Assembly: GCA_023386555.1 (NCBI GenBank) | Contig: JAEWJK010000006.1 | Coordinates: forward strand, 62,001-126,000 | Length of the DNA: 64,000 nucleotides | Direction of reading: 5' to 3' | Source of the DNA: Bacteroidota bacterium | Lineage (GTDB): Bacteria; Bacteroidota; Bacteroidia; Chitinophagales; Chitinophagaceae | Shown: one piece after another, positions 26,120-34,505 of the stretch | Layout: each line of letters begins with the position of its first letter | How positions within the stretch are numbered: the first letter of the stretch is position 1 | Position numbers and translations under genes: made by a program | Notes under the pieces: generated by a model | Told to the model about the DNA's origin: nothing | Database searches by the model: none | What the model saw: the letters and a program-made list of their open reading frames with translations, nothing else

Positions 26120-26240
26120 TTTTAATTCTATTACACTGCCTAAGGGGACATTGCGGCATCAAGGTACAAAAGCTGAAAACGTAAATATTAAAGCTGATGT
26201 ATACCCCTTCTTCGCAATAGCTCCCGCCACTGTTACTTGA
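26091..26240 (+). repeat. Type A REP copies following the broken RAYT
   Basis: One full copy (26091-26204) in the same orientation as the upstream block, then the start of another at 26205 that runs into RAYT debris. Confidence 0.85.
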
Positions 26241-26249
26241 AAAGTCCTA

Positions 26250-26395
26250 TTCTATAGTTTAACTTCTGAATTATTATATCGCTCATTAAAGCTCTCCTTC
26301 CAGTCAAATGAGGGCTCAAAAACTTCATGTTGCTTATTCCGTTTCACATCTGTTGCATTTATCGTTTGCCATTACCCTCAATACTATTAAATGTC
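26250..26395 (-). pseudogene. RAYT remnant with internal deletion
   Basis: On the minus strand the fragments EGNGKR, then NATDVKRNKQHEVFEPSFDW, then IIQKLNY match the intact RAYT in order. About 33 codons are missing between the first two, and a frameshift lies before the third. A REP end with GTAACAGTGGCGGGAG adjoins it. Confidence 0.75.
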
Positions 26396-26415
26396 AAGGC
26401 TACTAATCTTAATTG

Positions 26416-26435
26416 CTCCGGCCTTCAGGCCGGAG
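26416..26435. terminator. GC-rich hairpin in the region before the integrase
   Basis: 9-bp stem CTCCGGCCT / AGGCCGGAG with a 2-nt centre. The rest of 26396-26564 holds no ORF; a fragment of dispersed repeat R (TTGTGACGAAGTATAAT) lies at 26523-26540. Confidence 0.5.
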
Positions 26436-26564
26436 AAAGAAAAAAATATTCAGTTTAATAATGGCTGCCATTTTACACAGATAGCAAACAGGAAATGGCC
26501 TGTATGTTATTTTCAATAAAACTTGTGACGAAGTATAATACTATTTAAAACTAAACTGCCCAAC

Positions 26565-27650
26565 ATGAAAAAAAACACACGTCAGATCCTCTTGATTCCA
26601 GCCTTCGATAAATTTATCGCTGTTTCAGTTTCCGGTACACGAACAACAATCAGTGGCAAAAAGATAAAAATTGGTTCCATTAGCCAATATCGGTGCGTAT
26701 GCAAATTGCTCAGGCAATATGAAGAGAAATATCAACTCACTTTACGCATAGTATTATTACACCGCTCTTCACTCAGGCAACTACAATCAGAAAAATTGTA
26801 CTGGAAAAGATTTTTCAGGCATTTCTCATCATTTCTCTACAATGAAAAAAAATTTTACGATCAATATATCGGGTCCGTAGCAAAAGTCCTTCGCACTTTC
26901 TTTAATTATCTCAAAACAGAAAAAACTTTACCGGTGGGCGACTATCATAAACAGTTCAGGGTACCCGCAGCAGAAATCCAGCCGGTAGTGTTAGAACCAT
27001 ACCAGCTACGACGGTTGATTACTGATCAACCATTTCACCATTCACTACCGCCCCACCTCCAGCGTACAAAAGACATTTTCGTTTTTGGTGCTACAGTAGG
27101 CTTACGTTTTTCCGACCTGATGGCACTGAAAAAAACAAACATTCAACCCTCAGAAAATGGAAGTTCCATCATTCTTAATACTAAAAAAACAGCCGCACTG
27201 GTAAAAATACCCTTACCCCCTTATTGCATGCAACTCATAGAGAAATACAAAATAAAAGCAGGCAGGTATGTGCTGCCACGCATTTCCTCAACCAATCTTA
27301 ATCTGCAGCTAAAAACATTAATGGAATATGCAGGCTACACGAATTATCTGCCTAAGATCAGGAACAAAAAAGGCAGCCCCGTAGAAATTAAAACAAAAAC
27401 GGGTAAAACCTATCGTTTTTGCGATCATGTAGGTACACATACTATGCGTCGCACTGCAATCACAACCTTGTTGTTAATGGGCGTAGAAGAAACTTTCGTC
27501 AGAAGAATTTCCGGCCATGCACCAGGCAGTAAAGAGTTCTTCAAATATGTAGCAGTAGTACAGGATTACTTAAATACCTCTGTCCGGGAAGCTCACCAGA
27601 AATTGTTAATCCAATCCCCCGCCACCACACCCTGGAATCTCAGCTCATAA
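26565..27650 (+). CDS. Tyrosine recombinase / integrase
   Basis: 361 residues. It has an N-terminal SAM-like DNA-binding domain (to about 150) and a C-terminal catalytic domain. The active-site residues can be followed: Arg181 in GATVGLRFSDL, His292 and Arg295 in HTMRR, His318 in ISGHAPG and Tyr328 in FFKYVAV (Tyr336 is the alternative). Such enzymes integrate or excise mobile elements. It lies at the left part of the accessory island, 28 bp before an open Rhs frame, so it may have carried the island or part of it. No att site could be defined. Confidence 0.88.
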   Translation: MKKNTRQILLIPAFDKFIAVSVSGTRTTISGKKIKIGSISQYRCVCKLLRQYEEKYQLTLRIVLLHRSSLRQLQSEKLYWKRFFRHFSSFLYNEKKFYDQYIGSVAKVLRTFFNYLKTEKTLPVGDYHKQFRVPAAEIQPVVLEPYQLRRLITDQPFHHSLPPHLQRTKDIFVFGATVGLRFSDLMALKKTNIQPSENGSSIILNTKKTAALVKIPLPPYCMQLIEKYKIKAGRYVLPRISSTNLNLQLKTLMEYAGYTNYLPKIRNKKGSPVEIKTKTGKTYRFCDHVGTHTMRRTAITTLLLMGVEETFVRRISGHAPGSKEFFKYVAVVQDYLNTSVREAHQKLLIQSPATTPWNLSS

Positions 27651-27678
27651 CATTCATTTTTTGTTAATTTAAGCATAG

Positions 27679-28743
27679 TTTTATATAAACACTTTTCCCC
27701 TGCAATACACCACACACAATAATTCCAGCCAATCGCATTATTATCCGTTTGGGTTGACAATGGCGGGAATATCATCAAGGGCTGCAAGCTTCGGGGAACC
27801 AGAAAATAAATACAAGTTTGGTGATAAGGAACTTCAATCAAAAGAGTTTACAGATGGTTCTGGATTGGAGATGTATGATTTTGGCTCCAGAATGCAAGAC
27901 CCACAAATAGGACGTTGGCATGCAATTGATCCCATGGCTGATAAATGGAATAGTTACTCTCCTTACAATTACGCTTTGAATAGTCCGATTTTATTTGTTG
28001 ATCCCAACGGAGAAGATGTTTATTTATATTATTGGGTTAAGTCTGATAAGAAAGAAGATAACAGCATGTTTTTTAATGCTGCACTGACAAGAGCTTTGGA
28101 TGCTTTGAATTCTGGTGAAATGAAAGACGGAGATATTTATCGAATTAGTTCGGTTGAAGATTTAGGAACTCTCGAAGACAAAGTAGAAAGTGATGTAAAG
28201 GAATTAAGTCCAAAATATGGGGAAACAAGAGAGTTTGGCTTATGGTCACATTCTGGAAAGCTTGATGGTCCGATGGGTAGCAAGGCTACTTCTAAATATG
28301 CACAGGATACATATCATGTGTCTCCAGAAGGCTGGTCAAAGATTGATTTTAATTGGGCGAAGGACGGACCTACAAAAGCTGCTTTTTATGGATGTAATAC
28401 TGGAGCTGACCCTGATGGTGATGGACCCAAAGCTTCATTTACAACCAAGCTTTCTGCAATGAGTAATTTTCGAGATGTATTTGTATGGGGGCAAACATCT
28501 TCTTCATATCCTTCACCATACACTGATGTTCGACAAACTACAGCGGCAATTGCTGATGGTAATCACAGTACTCCAACTTACCTCGTAGGTGCAAGGAGTT
28601 TTACTCTTTGGGAACGGGCAACGGGCAACTATGCAACAGTTGCAGCAAATCCAATGCGAATTAGTCGTAATGGTGTTGGGGCAGCTTATAATGAAATTGG
28701 GCAACCTTATTATCAGCCTGGCAGAAAAAAGAAAAGAAGATGA
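27679..28743 (+). CDS. Rhs tip module 1 with His/Cys-motif effector domain
   Basis: The frame is open from 27679 and enters Rhs homology at YYPFGLTMAGISSRAASFG (27739). The first start codons are TTG 27754 and ATG 27760, inside the conserved part, so this is a detached C-terminal tip and not a whole gene. The Rhs core follows: DFGSRMQDPQIGRWHAIDP, then NSPILFVDPNG. The variable domain (about residues 85-329 from 27754) has LWSHSGKLDGP (His166) and AFYGCNTG (Cys214), a His/Cys spacing like caspase-fold peptidases. It ends in a basic GRKKKRR tail. The next gene overlaps its stop (ATGA). It is the only plus-strand Rhs module. Confidence 0.78.
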   Translation, partial: FYINTFPLQYTTHNNSSQSHYYPFGLTMAGISSRAASFGEPENKYKFGDKELQSKEFTDGSGLEMYDFGSRMQDPQIGRWHAIDPMADKWNSYSPYNYALNSPILFVDPNGEDVYLYYWVKSDKKEDNSMFFNAALTRALDALNSGEMKDGDIYRISSVEDLGTLEDKVESDVKELSPKYGETREFGLWSHSGKLDGPMGSKATSKYAQDTYHVSPEGWSKIDFNWAKDGPTKAAFYGCNTGADPDGDGPKASFTTKLSAMSNFRDVFVWGQTSSSYPSPYTDVRQTTAAIADGNHSTPTYLVGARSFTLWERATGNYATVAANPMRISRNGVGAAYNEIGQPYYQPGRKKKRR

Positions 28744-29036
28744 GAAAGATAAAAAAAAGATATAAGGTTATGCTGGTTATACTATTTTGTTTATTGGCTG
28801 TTTGTGCATATTATAACAGTGGTTATTATATCAGAAAGCATGAATGGAAGCACAGTAGAAAAAGTTCGTTTGGTGATTGGGTTGAGTTCAAGACCAGCTT
28901 ATACTCTTTAAATTGGCGAACTATTTATAAAAATAATGAGGAAGTAGGAAAAGTTATTTTTTGCTTTGAAAACTATTTGATTGTTTATGTGAAAGAAGAT
29001 GATGTAGGGATCGGCTACTATTACAAAAAAAAATAA
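28740..29036 (+). CDS. Small membrane-anchored protein, putative immunity protein
   Basis: 98 residues with one N-terminal membrane helix (VMLVILFCLLAVCAYY) and a basic extracytoplasmic remainder. Its ATG overlaps the stop of Rhs module 1, so expression is coupled. In the other five modules of the island the matching position is held by a lipoprotein. An immunity role against the Rhs tip is inferred from this arrangement alone; the sequence has no recognised family. Confidence 0.6.
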   Translation: MRKIKKRYKVMLVILFCLLAVCAYYNSGYYIRKHEWKHSRKSSFGDWVEFKTSLYSLNWRTIYKNNEEVGKVIFCFENYLIVYVKEDDVGIGYYYKKK

Positions 29037-29049
29037 GACACAAAGCTAC

Positions 29050-29181
29050 TCAATCGAGTGGCTTTTGTTGCTTAATGAGCATAAGCTTTTTTTGCTTGTG
29101 GTCTCTTAGGAAAGCATCCATGAGGGCTAACAAATGAGCTTTATCTTCCGCAGGTAAGTTTTGTATATCAGTGATCCACTT
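29050..29181 (-). pseudogene. C-terminal tail of an XRE-type regulator
   Basis: The minus strand reads KWITDIQNLPAEDKAHLLAL then MDAFLRDHKQKKL, similar to the tail of the XRE protein at 30129 (ISELTEENKKVLSTLIDAFL). The helix-turn-helix part is missing. It abuts a type B REP. Confidence 0.6.
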
Positions 29182-29249
29182 TCTTCTCCGCAGAGTGTCC
29201 TTGATTCAATATAAAAAATTTTATAAAATGTTTACAGGCACTCTGCGGT
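29181..29249 (+). repeat. Type B REP palindrome upstream of the intact RAYT
   Basis: Stem CCGCAGAGTGTCC / GGCACTCTGCGG with about 36 bp between, preceded by CTTCTT. Same orientation relative to the RAYT as the type A block has to the broken RAYT. Confidence 0.85.
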
Positions 29250-29307
29250 ATAGTAGCAGTATAGCTGAGATTTTGTGCAATAGCCTAACTGGTGTAACTT
29301 GATAGCA

Positions 29308-29895
29308 ATGCCTGTAAGAAGATCAATACCTGAACCTGATGGTGTTTATTTTATTACGTTTACCTGCGTAAGATGGCTGCCTTTATTTAAACTGATAGAG
29401 GGTTATGATATCATCTATAATTGGTTTAATCATCTTCAACAGGATGGGCATTATGTAATTGGTTATGTAGTAATGCCGGATCATGTTCATGCAATAATTG
29501 CATTTGGTAATAGGGGAAAAGCAATTAATACTATTGTTGGTAATGGCAAGCGGTTTATGGCCTATGAAATAATAAAGCGATTACAGCATACCAGACACAG
29601 AGATGTATTGAAACAGATGAAATTGTGGGTAAATGCAACAGATTCCAAACGGAACAAGCAGCATGAAGTATTTGAGCCATCGTTTGACTGGAAGGAATGC
29701 CGCAATGAAAAATTTGTAATTCAAAAGCTTACTTATATGCATTGGAATCCCTGTAAATGTGAACCCAGGCTTGCGGTTTTGCCAGAGGATTATTTGCATA
29801 GTTCAGCGAAGTTTTATGTGACAGGAGAGCAAGGTATTTATAAGGTGATGAGCTATACTGAGCTGGCGGATGTAGATTTGAATGCAGTGCCCTGA
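29308..29895 (+). CDS. RAYT: REP-associated tyrosine (Y1/HUH) transposase
   Basis: 195 residues from the ATG at 29308. It is a single-domain IS200/IS605-like nuclease: PDGVYFITFTCVRWLPLF, the metal-binding HVH at residues 59-61 in VVMPDHVHAIIAF, and the catalytic Tyr143 in TYMHWNPCK. The basic PSFDWKECRNEKF segment is typical of RAYTs. These enzymes cut single-stranded REP hairpins and are thought to spread them. Here the gene is framed by two type B palindromes in opposite orientation (29181-29249 and 29891-29960), consistent with a cognate pair. All active-site residues appear intact. Confidence 0.92.
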   Translation: MPVRRSIPEPDGVYFITFTCVRWLPLFKLIEGYDIIYNWFNHLQQDGHYVIGYVVMPDHVHAIIAFGNRGKAINTIVGNGKRFMAYEIIKRLQHTRHRDVLKQMKLWVNATDSKRNKQHEVFEPSFDWKECRNEKFVIQKLTYMHWNPCKCEPRLAVLPEDYLHSSAKFYVTGEQGIYKVMSYTELADVDLNAVP

Positions 29896-29960
29896 TGCCG
29901 CAGAGTGCCTGGAGCATTTGTATACCTTAGGCATCGCGGTAGGACACTCTGCGGAGAAGG
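29891..29960 (-). repeat. Type B REP palindrome downstream of the intact RAYT
   Basis: On the plus strand CTGATGCCGCAGAGTGCC ... GGACACTCTGCGGAGAAGG. The arms match the type B sequence and the element is inverted relative to that at 29181. Confidence 0.85.
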
Positions 29961-29989
29961 AAACTTTAAATGGCTGAACTTTGGGGAAG

Positions 29990-30033
29990 CTTACAACACC
30001 ATCAGGAGTTGCTATTTGCTTGCGTACACTCAT
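29990..30033 (-). pseudogene. RAYT N-terminal remnant
   Basis: The minus strand encodes MSVRKQIATPDGV, then homology stops. It is joined to the same leader (AAGCTGATGTATATTCATAC) and type A REP that precede the broken RAYT at 25557, so 29990-30153 is an inverted partial copy of that junction. Confidence 0.75.
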
Positions 30034-30080
30034 TAGTATGAATATACATCAGCTTTATTATTTACGTTCTCGGATTTGTA

Positions 30081-30153
30081 CCTTGATGCCGCAATGTCCC
30101 ATTAAGCAGTGTAATAGAATTAAGATTATTGGCGGGAGACATTGCGAAGAAGG
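30081..30153 (-). repeat. Type A REP palindrome forming the 5' edge of the XRE gene
   Basis: CCTTGATGCCGCAATGTCCC ... GGGAGACATTGCGAAGAAGG. The right arm is read as the first codons (AGDIAKKEK) of the XRE regulator. Confidence 0.85.
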
Positions 30154-30521
30154 AAAAACAACCGGCTAAGTCTTCTTTCGGGCAACGACTAACAGAAGCA
30201 AGGGAAGCAAAAAAGCTCACCAAAAATGATCTTGGTAAGCTGATTAACGTACACTACTCTCAGATAGGACGATATGAACGGGATGAAGCAAGCCCCTCTG
30301 CTGATGTTTTAAAGAAGATAGCCAACGCCCTCGATGTGTCTACCGATTACTTAATGAACGGCACCACCGCTGACCTGGCTGCTGAGAACATACTCGATAA
30401 AACACTCATCAACCAGTTTAACCGCATATCTGAACTAACCGAAGAAAATAAAAAAGTTCTCTCAACTCTGATAGATGCATTTTTGTTTACGCAGGAGATG
30501 AAGAAAAAACTGGCAGGGTAA
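30129..30521 (+). CDS. XRE-family helix-turn-helix regulator
   Basis: 130 residues if the TTG at 30129 is used. The XRE domain spans about residues 15-80: FGQRLTEAREAKKLTKNDLG, then YSQIGRYERDEASPS and LKKIANALDVSTDYLMNG. A helical tail (ISELTEENKKVLSTLIDAFLF) follows. The first ten codons lie inside the right arm of a type A REP, and no ATG is available, so the native start was probably replaced when the REP arrived. Similar regulator tails without the DNA-binding domain sit beside other REPs in the island. It might control the neighbouring Rhs modules; this is inference. Confidence 0.75.
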   Translation: MAGDIAKKEKQPAKSSFGQRLTEAREAKKLTKNDLGKLINVHYSQIGRYERDEASPSADVLKKIANALDVSTDYLMNGTTADLAAENILDKTLINQFNRISELTEENKKVLSTLIDAFLFTQEMKKKLAG

Positions 30522-30622
30522 AAGATCAGATATTGATAGAGAATAAAAAATCTATTCTATTCTTATCAATCGACCCTATTGAGAAGATACTAAACAAAGG
30601 AAGATTTCTCCTATTAAAGAAG

Positions 30623-31180
30623 CTATTTGTATTTTAGGGAATAAAATATTTCGAGCATTTGTTTGTGCTGAGTGCTATCTAAATTATTAGCATACATACT
30701 AATAGCATTTCCATTTCTTAGCTTAGGAATAAAAAGCCCTGTCTTTCCCTTCCCGATAGCTTTTGGCTGAATAATTTTAGCTATAATAGTATGGATTGTA
30801 TCATACATATAATAATGTAAGTCAAAAATATTTTGTTCCCTATCTTCCTTTGGGAAGTCAGAAAAAATTATCTCTTCACTTGTTGGAGCTTTATTAAAAT
30901 TTTTCAATAGTAAATCTTTTTCTGACGTAGCAACAATCACTGGCATTGGAGTAAATAAATCATCTATTATACCCAATTGACCATATTCTACAAAAAGAGT
31001 GTCTTTGTTATCATGAGAGATAATATCTAAAGAGTAGCTGTCGATAGAACTACTCTTTAGAACTTTAAAAGAACGAGGAACTTCAATTGTTACTATACCG
31101 ATTTCAACTGGTGATGTTTTACTATCGTTTCTACATTGAACTAAAATCACTACTAAGAAGCTTAAAAAAACATATCGCAT
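30623..31180 (-). CDS. Lipoprotein, putative immunity partner of Rhs module 2
   Basis: 185 residues with a lipoprotein signal and lipobox (VFLSFLVVILVQC). The mature part is a mixed alpha/beta domain ending LEIFYSLKYK, reminiscent of small PsbP/MOG1-like lipoproteins, but no family is assigned. It starts one base after the stop of the metzincin-type Rhs tip, so the two are translated together. Periplasmic anchoring fits neutralising a secreted protease. The immunity role is inferred from the repeated arrangement. Confidence 0.65.
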   Translation of the reverse strand: MRYVFLSFLVVILVQCRNDSKTSPVEIGIVTIEVPRSFKVLKSSSIDSYSLDIISHDNKDTLFVEYGQLGIIDDLFTPMPVIVATSEKDLLLKNFNKAPTSEEIIFSDFPKEDREQNIFDLHYYMYDTIHTIIAKIIQPKAIGKGKTGLFIPKLRNGNAISMYANNLDSTQHKQMLEIFYSLKYK

Positions 31181-31181
31181 T

Positions 31182-32369
31182 CTATTGGATATTTGAACTA
31201 TTTAAAAAATCCTTCAACTCCTGTTTGCTATCTGCCGGTGTCCCCCATTTGTTTTTATTATTACCAGCGGGTAAATTTTTAATCCAATCCCAAGCCTGAG
31301 CTCTTTGAGCATTTGTCACGTTAGTCTGGCTTTTCTTGGGATCAGATTCTACATTTTTATTCATAAAAGTATTGGGTGTATGATCCAATCCCAGTATATG
31401 TCCGAGTTCATGAAAAACAATTTCTGTCTTATATTTCCCTGTTCCACTTTGTTCAACAGCAGCAACATCGCCTGATGCTAAACCAACAGGATCAAGATAG
31501 CCTTCGGAAGTATTCTGAGCGGGAATATTATCAACCATTGCAATAATGTAATCTGTACCCTTTGCTTTCTTAACATCATCTACTATCGTAATATTCATCT
31601 CAACAGATACATTCATTACTGTCGTGATCTCTTTACCCTTAGCATCTTTTGTCGTTGTATAAATTGTTCCTCCCAGATTCTTACCCATTTGAGCTAATGC
31701 TGCTCTACCTGTTTCGCCAAATGTTGTTTTTGGATCAACTATAGTAACGTTAATAGTAGCAGTGGCTTTAATTTCAGTTTGACCATTTTTTTGCTGCTTA
31801 GTAATCGCAATATCGATATCGTTCCCGTCAGGATCTATATACTTAAGAGGATTATTCAACGTATAATTATACGGACTAAACATGGCAAATTTCTCAGCTT
31901 TAGCATCGATATTAAACCACCTTCCTAATTGATTATCATACATTCTCGCTCCATAGTCTGTCCACTCTAAACCAGAGCCATCAGAGAACTCCTCTCGCTG
32001 CTCCTCCTTCCCATTGTACTTTAACTTGTTTGATGGATTTCCAAAGGATGCTGCTTTCGAAGAGATGCCGTTCATCGGGAGCCCAAACGGGTAATAATGT
32101 GTCTCCTCCACTAATAGACTTCTTATATGTTCCATATGTAGATCATCAAAATACACCGGGTAAGTATCGTTTGTATTACTCACATAAATATACAAATATC
32201 CATTTCGTGGAATCACTATTTGATGCCGCAATGTCCCCTTTAAGCAGTGTAATAGAATTAAGATCATTGGCGGGAGACATTGCGAAGAAGGAAAAACTTT
32301 AAAAGGTACCGCCATGCTTAAAAGGCTCAATGATATTTCTGCTCTGCCTGATAAAGACAGGGAACACAT
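31182..32369 (-). CDS. Rhs tip module 2 with metzincin-like zinc protease domain
   Basis: 395 codons are open from 32369, but the first 50 or so read through a REP; real Rhs homology starts near 32215 with NGYLYIYVSNTNDTYPVYFD. No native start codon is evident. The Rhs core follows: HYYPFGLPMNGISSKAASFG, DYGARMYDNQLGRWFNID, NNPLKYIDPDGNDI. The effector domain covers about residues 190-395, with HELGHILGLDH at 320-330, a full HExxHxxGxxH zinc site, then a Met-turn-like TFMNKN. Metzincins are zinc endopeptidases. This tip carries more upstream Rhs sequence than the other modules. Confidence 0.82.
   Translation of the reverse strand: MCSLSLSGRAEISLSLLSMAVPFKVFPSSQCLPPMILILLHCLKGTLRHQIVIPRNGYLYIYVSNTNDTYPVYFDDLHMEHIRSLLVEETHYYPFGLPMNGISSKAASFGNPSNKLKYNGKEEQREEFSDGSGLEWTDYGARMYDNQLGRWFNIDAKAEKFAMFSPYNYTLNNPLKYIDPDGNDIDIAITKQQKNGQTEIKATATINVTIVDPKTTFGETGRAALAQMGKNLGGTIYTTTKDAKGKEITTVMNVSVEMNITIVDDVKKAKGTDYIIAMVDNIPAQNTSEGYLDPVGLASGDVAAVEQSGTGKYKTEIVFHELGHILGLDHTPNTFMNKNVESDPKKSQTNVTNAQRAQAWDWIKNLPAGNNKNKWGTPADSKQELKDFLNSSNIQ
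32221..32291 (-). repeat. Type A REP capping Rhs module 2
   Basis: TGATGCCGCAATGTCCCC ... GGGAGACATTGCGAAGAAGG on the plus strand. It abuts the start of Rhs homology on its left. Confidence 0.88.
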
Positions 32370-32421
32370 TCTTTACACTATTGACGGGCTGATTAAATCG
32401 GCAAAGCTGCAAGCTCTGTAA
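32314..32421 (+). pseudogene. C-terminal tail of an XRE-type regulator
   Basis: A 35-codon frame, MLKRLNDISALPDKDREHIL then YTIDGLIKSAKLQAL, resembles the tail of the regulator at 30129. The helix-turn-helix part is absent; a REP arm sits where it should be. Confidence 0.6.
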
Positions 32422-32453
32422 AATACAAAAGCCGCAGTGATGCGGCTTTGTTG

Positions 32454-32960
32454 TTATCTGTCTCTTTTGGGATCAAAAAAATCTTTGAACTTTATACAAG
32501 TGGTTTCAAATTCTTTATTCCTGCTTATCACTCTTGATGCATTGATATATCGTTCCCGCAAGTTAATAGCATTTATATTCTCTTCTCTTCTTATACCGAT
32601 AGTATCCCAGTTTTGAACAAGCTGGATAGTGTAATCAGTAAATAAGCTTGATTGCTCAAAAGAAAAGTGATTATTATGATAGGTATAACTTACCGTGCCC
32701 TTTTCATTCCATAGTCTGCCAATGTAATTTCCGCTTTCTATATCATAGCTCTCTAAAACGTATAAAGTATCAAAACCTGAAGAAAGAAAACCTAATTTAC
32801 CTTCCTTATAAAGCTGTGTTCTAAGAGCATGAAAAGATTTCCCTTTCCATTTATTGTTGCCATTGCAGTCCTTGTCAATTTGCTTTGATGCGCTTATAAA
32901 CTCGGTGCTCGTGCAAGAATAAAGAACAGATGCCATTAGGATTACTACTGTTAATCTCAT
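32454..32960 (-). CDS. Lipoprotein, putative immunity partner of Rhs module 3
   Basis: 168 residues with lipobox (VVILMASVLYSC). The mature part contains paired beta strands (GFDTLYVLESYDIESGNYIG and GTVSYTYHNNHFSFEQ) and a basic C-terminus. No family is recognised. It starts 9 bp after the stop of the zinc-protease Rhs tip at 32970. Immunity is inferred from position and from the same pattern in four other modules. Confidence 0.65.
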   Translation of the reverse strand: MRLTVVILMASVLYSCTSTEFISASKQIDKDCNGNNKWKGKSFHALRTQLYKEGKLGFLSSGFDTLYVLESYDIESGNYIGRLWNEKGTVSYTYHNNHFSFEQSSLFTDYTIQLVQNWDTIGIRREENINAINLRERYINASRVISRNKEFETTCIKFKDFFDPKRDR

Positions 32961-32969
32961 ATACTACAT

Positions 32970-33968
32970 TTAATAAGTGAAAGCAGGTTGTTTTCTTCCC
33001 AACGGCTTATAATTAGTTGTGCCGTTAGCATTATAGTAGAGGCTTTGTTGTGTTCCTGCCCTTAGTAATCTTGTATTAGGGTCACCGCTTCCGCTTGCAT
33101 CAACGCCGTAGTAAGCTCTAAGAGGTAGTTTATTTTCTGACCTTATTTGATTTTCTATATGAGTGGCATATATTTCTGCATTTCTAATTTTAACTGTATT
33201 GCCATTTGCATCAGTAACATTTTGCCAGGTATTCCTGTTAATTGTTCCATTCCATACATCCCGAACATGTGCCATTTCGTGAGCAAGACCTATATAAGCT
33301 GGTCTTGCTGTTGACCCTTTTGTATCAGGAGCACTTGTTGTTCCAGTGGGGTTCCATGTTATAAAGCTTCCCTTTGCTTCATCAGCGGCATTTGATGAAC
33401 GCTTTACAATTTCTGTGCTGTTAGTGGAGTTCATTAGGTCATTCACTAACCCTTTGCCAACATCACCGCCTGTTCTTATATTATCCAGCGCTTTGGTTAC
33501 ATCTCCTACAAAAGCTTCTGAGCCTGAATAAATAGCCCCATTCGCATCTAAAAAGCCATGAGTACCATTCTTGTCTTGTCCATAATGGTAACGGTCTTCC
33601 TGGATACTTTGATTTCCGTTGGCATCGGTAATATTTGTTTTTATAACAACCCAAATACTATCGCCATTGATATCAATAATACTGATTGGATTGTTTGCTC
33701 CATAGTGATAAGGAGTAAGTGAATGATATTTATCGGCAAATCTATCTTGAGTGAAAAACCTTCCTATTTGTGCATCATACATTCTTGCACCATAGTCCAG
33801 CCACTCTAACCCACTACCGTCGCTGAACTCTTGTCTCTGTTCTTCCTTACCGTTGTACTTAAGTTTGTTTGAAGGACTTCCGAAGCTTGCAGCTCTTGAA
33901 TATATTCCTGCCATTGTCAATCCGAACGGATATGAATGTGTAAATGAAAAATTGATTTGCAAGTACAT
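32970..33968 (-). CDS. Rhs tip module 3 with HExxH zinc protease domain (M91-like)
   Basis: 332 residues. It starts MYLQINFSFTHSYPFGLTMAG, so only the end of the Rhs core is present: DYGARMYDAQIGRFFTQD, then NNPISIIDINGD. The effector domain (about 105-332) has LAHEMAHVRDVW with HEMAH at residues 230-234, followed by NAEIYATHIENQIRSE and LPLRAYYG. An HExxH motif followed by a conserved E..A..EN.IR segment resembles M91 (NleD-like) effector proteases, which cut host proteins. That family match is by eye. The element upstream is nearly identical for 70 bp to that upstream of module 5, and a worn REP lies beyond it. Confidence 0.82.
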   Translation of the reverse strand: MYLQINFSFTHSYPFGLTMAGIYSRAASFGSPSNKLKYNGKEEQRQEFSDGSGLEWLDYGARMYDAQIGRFFTQDRFADKYHSLTPYHYGANNPISIIDINGDSIWVVIKTNITDANGNQSIQEDRYHYGQDKNGTHGFLDANGAIYSGSEAFVGDVTKALDNIRTGGDVGKGLVNDLMNSTNSTEIVKRSSNAADEAKGSFITWNPTGTTSAPDTKGSTARPAYIGLAHEMAHVRDVWNGTINRNTWQNVTDANGNTVKIRNAEIYATHIENQIRSENKLPLRAYYGVDASGSGDPNTRLLRAGTQQSLYYNANGTTNYKPLGRKQPAFTY

Positions 33969-34010
33969 TACGATAGTAAGATACAGCTTCTATTGCATCT
34001 GTAGCTCTGT

Positions 34011-34068
34011 GAATACCACAATGCCCCTGTTAAGCACAAAGCCAGAAGAGGAGACATTGCGGAGAAGG
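34011..34068 (-). repeat. Worn REP capping Rhs module 3
   Basis: CCACAATGCCCC ... GGAGACATTGCGGAGAAGG; two bases of the left arm no longer pair. Confidence 0.75.
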
Positions 34069-34076
34069 AAAGATTT

Positions 34077-34505
34077 TCAGCTTGTTCGTGTTGTACCAAG
34101 ATAGAACCTCATTATGTATTCCGTTTTTTCCTTCAACTTTATTCTTTTAGTCTTAGTGCCATCAAATCCTAAAGACCAAGCCTCAATTCTATAAGAATCT
34201 GGTGCAATTTTTAAGGAATCAACTCCATCTATAAAATGATGGCTCAAGGTGTCTTTGCCGTAAAGCCAAAGTACTCCTCTTTCAATCTTTTTGCCGTTCA
34301 GTAAGTTGAAAACTTCAAATTTGAACATTACACTGTCGGAAAAATTTGAAAATTTATCCTGATAAGCCATACAATACCTTCCAAAAATCTTAAAATTAGT
34401 TGAAGTATCTACCTTGCTAACGTTCATTTCAGGTTCTTTACAAATCATCTTGGATTGGCAAGAAACCACTAAAGCTAATAATCCCAAGAGTTGAAATATT
34501 TTCAT
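34077..34505 (-). CDS. Lipoprotein, putative immunity partner of Rhs module 4
   Basis: 142 residues with lipobox (LLGLLALVVSC). The mature part is beta-rich (FKFEVFNLLNGKKIERGVLW, YRIEAWSLGF) and looks like a small beta-sandwich of the carboxypeptidase-regulatory type. Its ATG overlaps the stop of the Rhs tip at 34502 by 4 bp, so translation is coupled. The immunity role is inferred from context. Confidence 0.65.
   Translation of the reverse strand: MKIFQLLGLLALVVSCQSKMICKEPEMNVSKVDTSTNFKIFGRYCMAYQDKFSNFSDSVMFKFEVFNLLNGKKIERGVLWLYGKDTLSHHFIDGVDSLKIAPDSYRIEAWSLGFDGTKTKRIKLKEKTEYIMRFYLGTTRTS

Noticed and set aside
26565..29895. A complete IS element or integrative element with defined ends
   Set aside because: An integrase and a RAYT are present, but no terminal repeats, target duplication or att cores could be matched by eye.
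29803..30033. 76-codon minus-strand ORF
   Set aside because: Only its first 13 codons match a RAYT; the rest is antisense to the REP and the intact RAYT end. It is listed only as a remnant.
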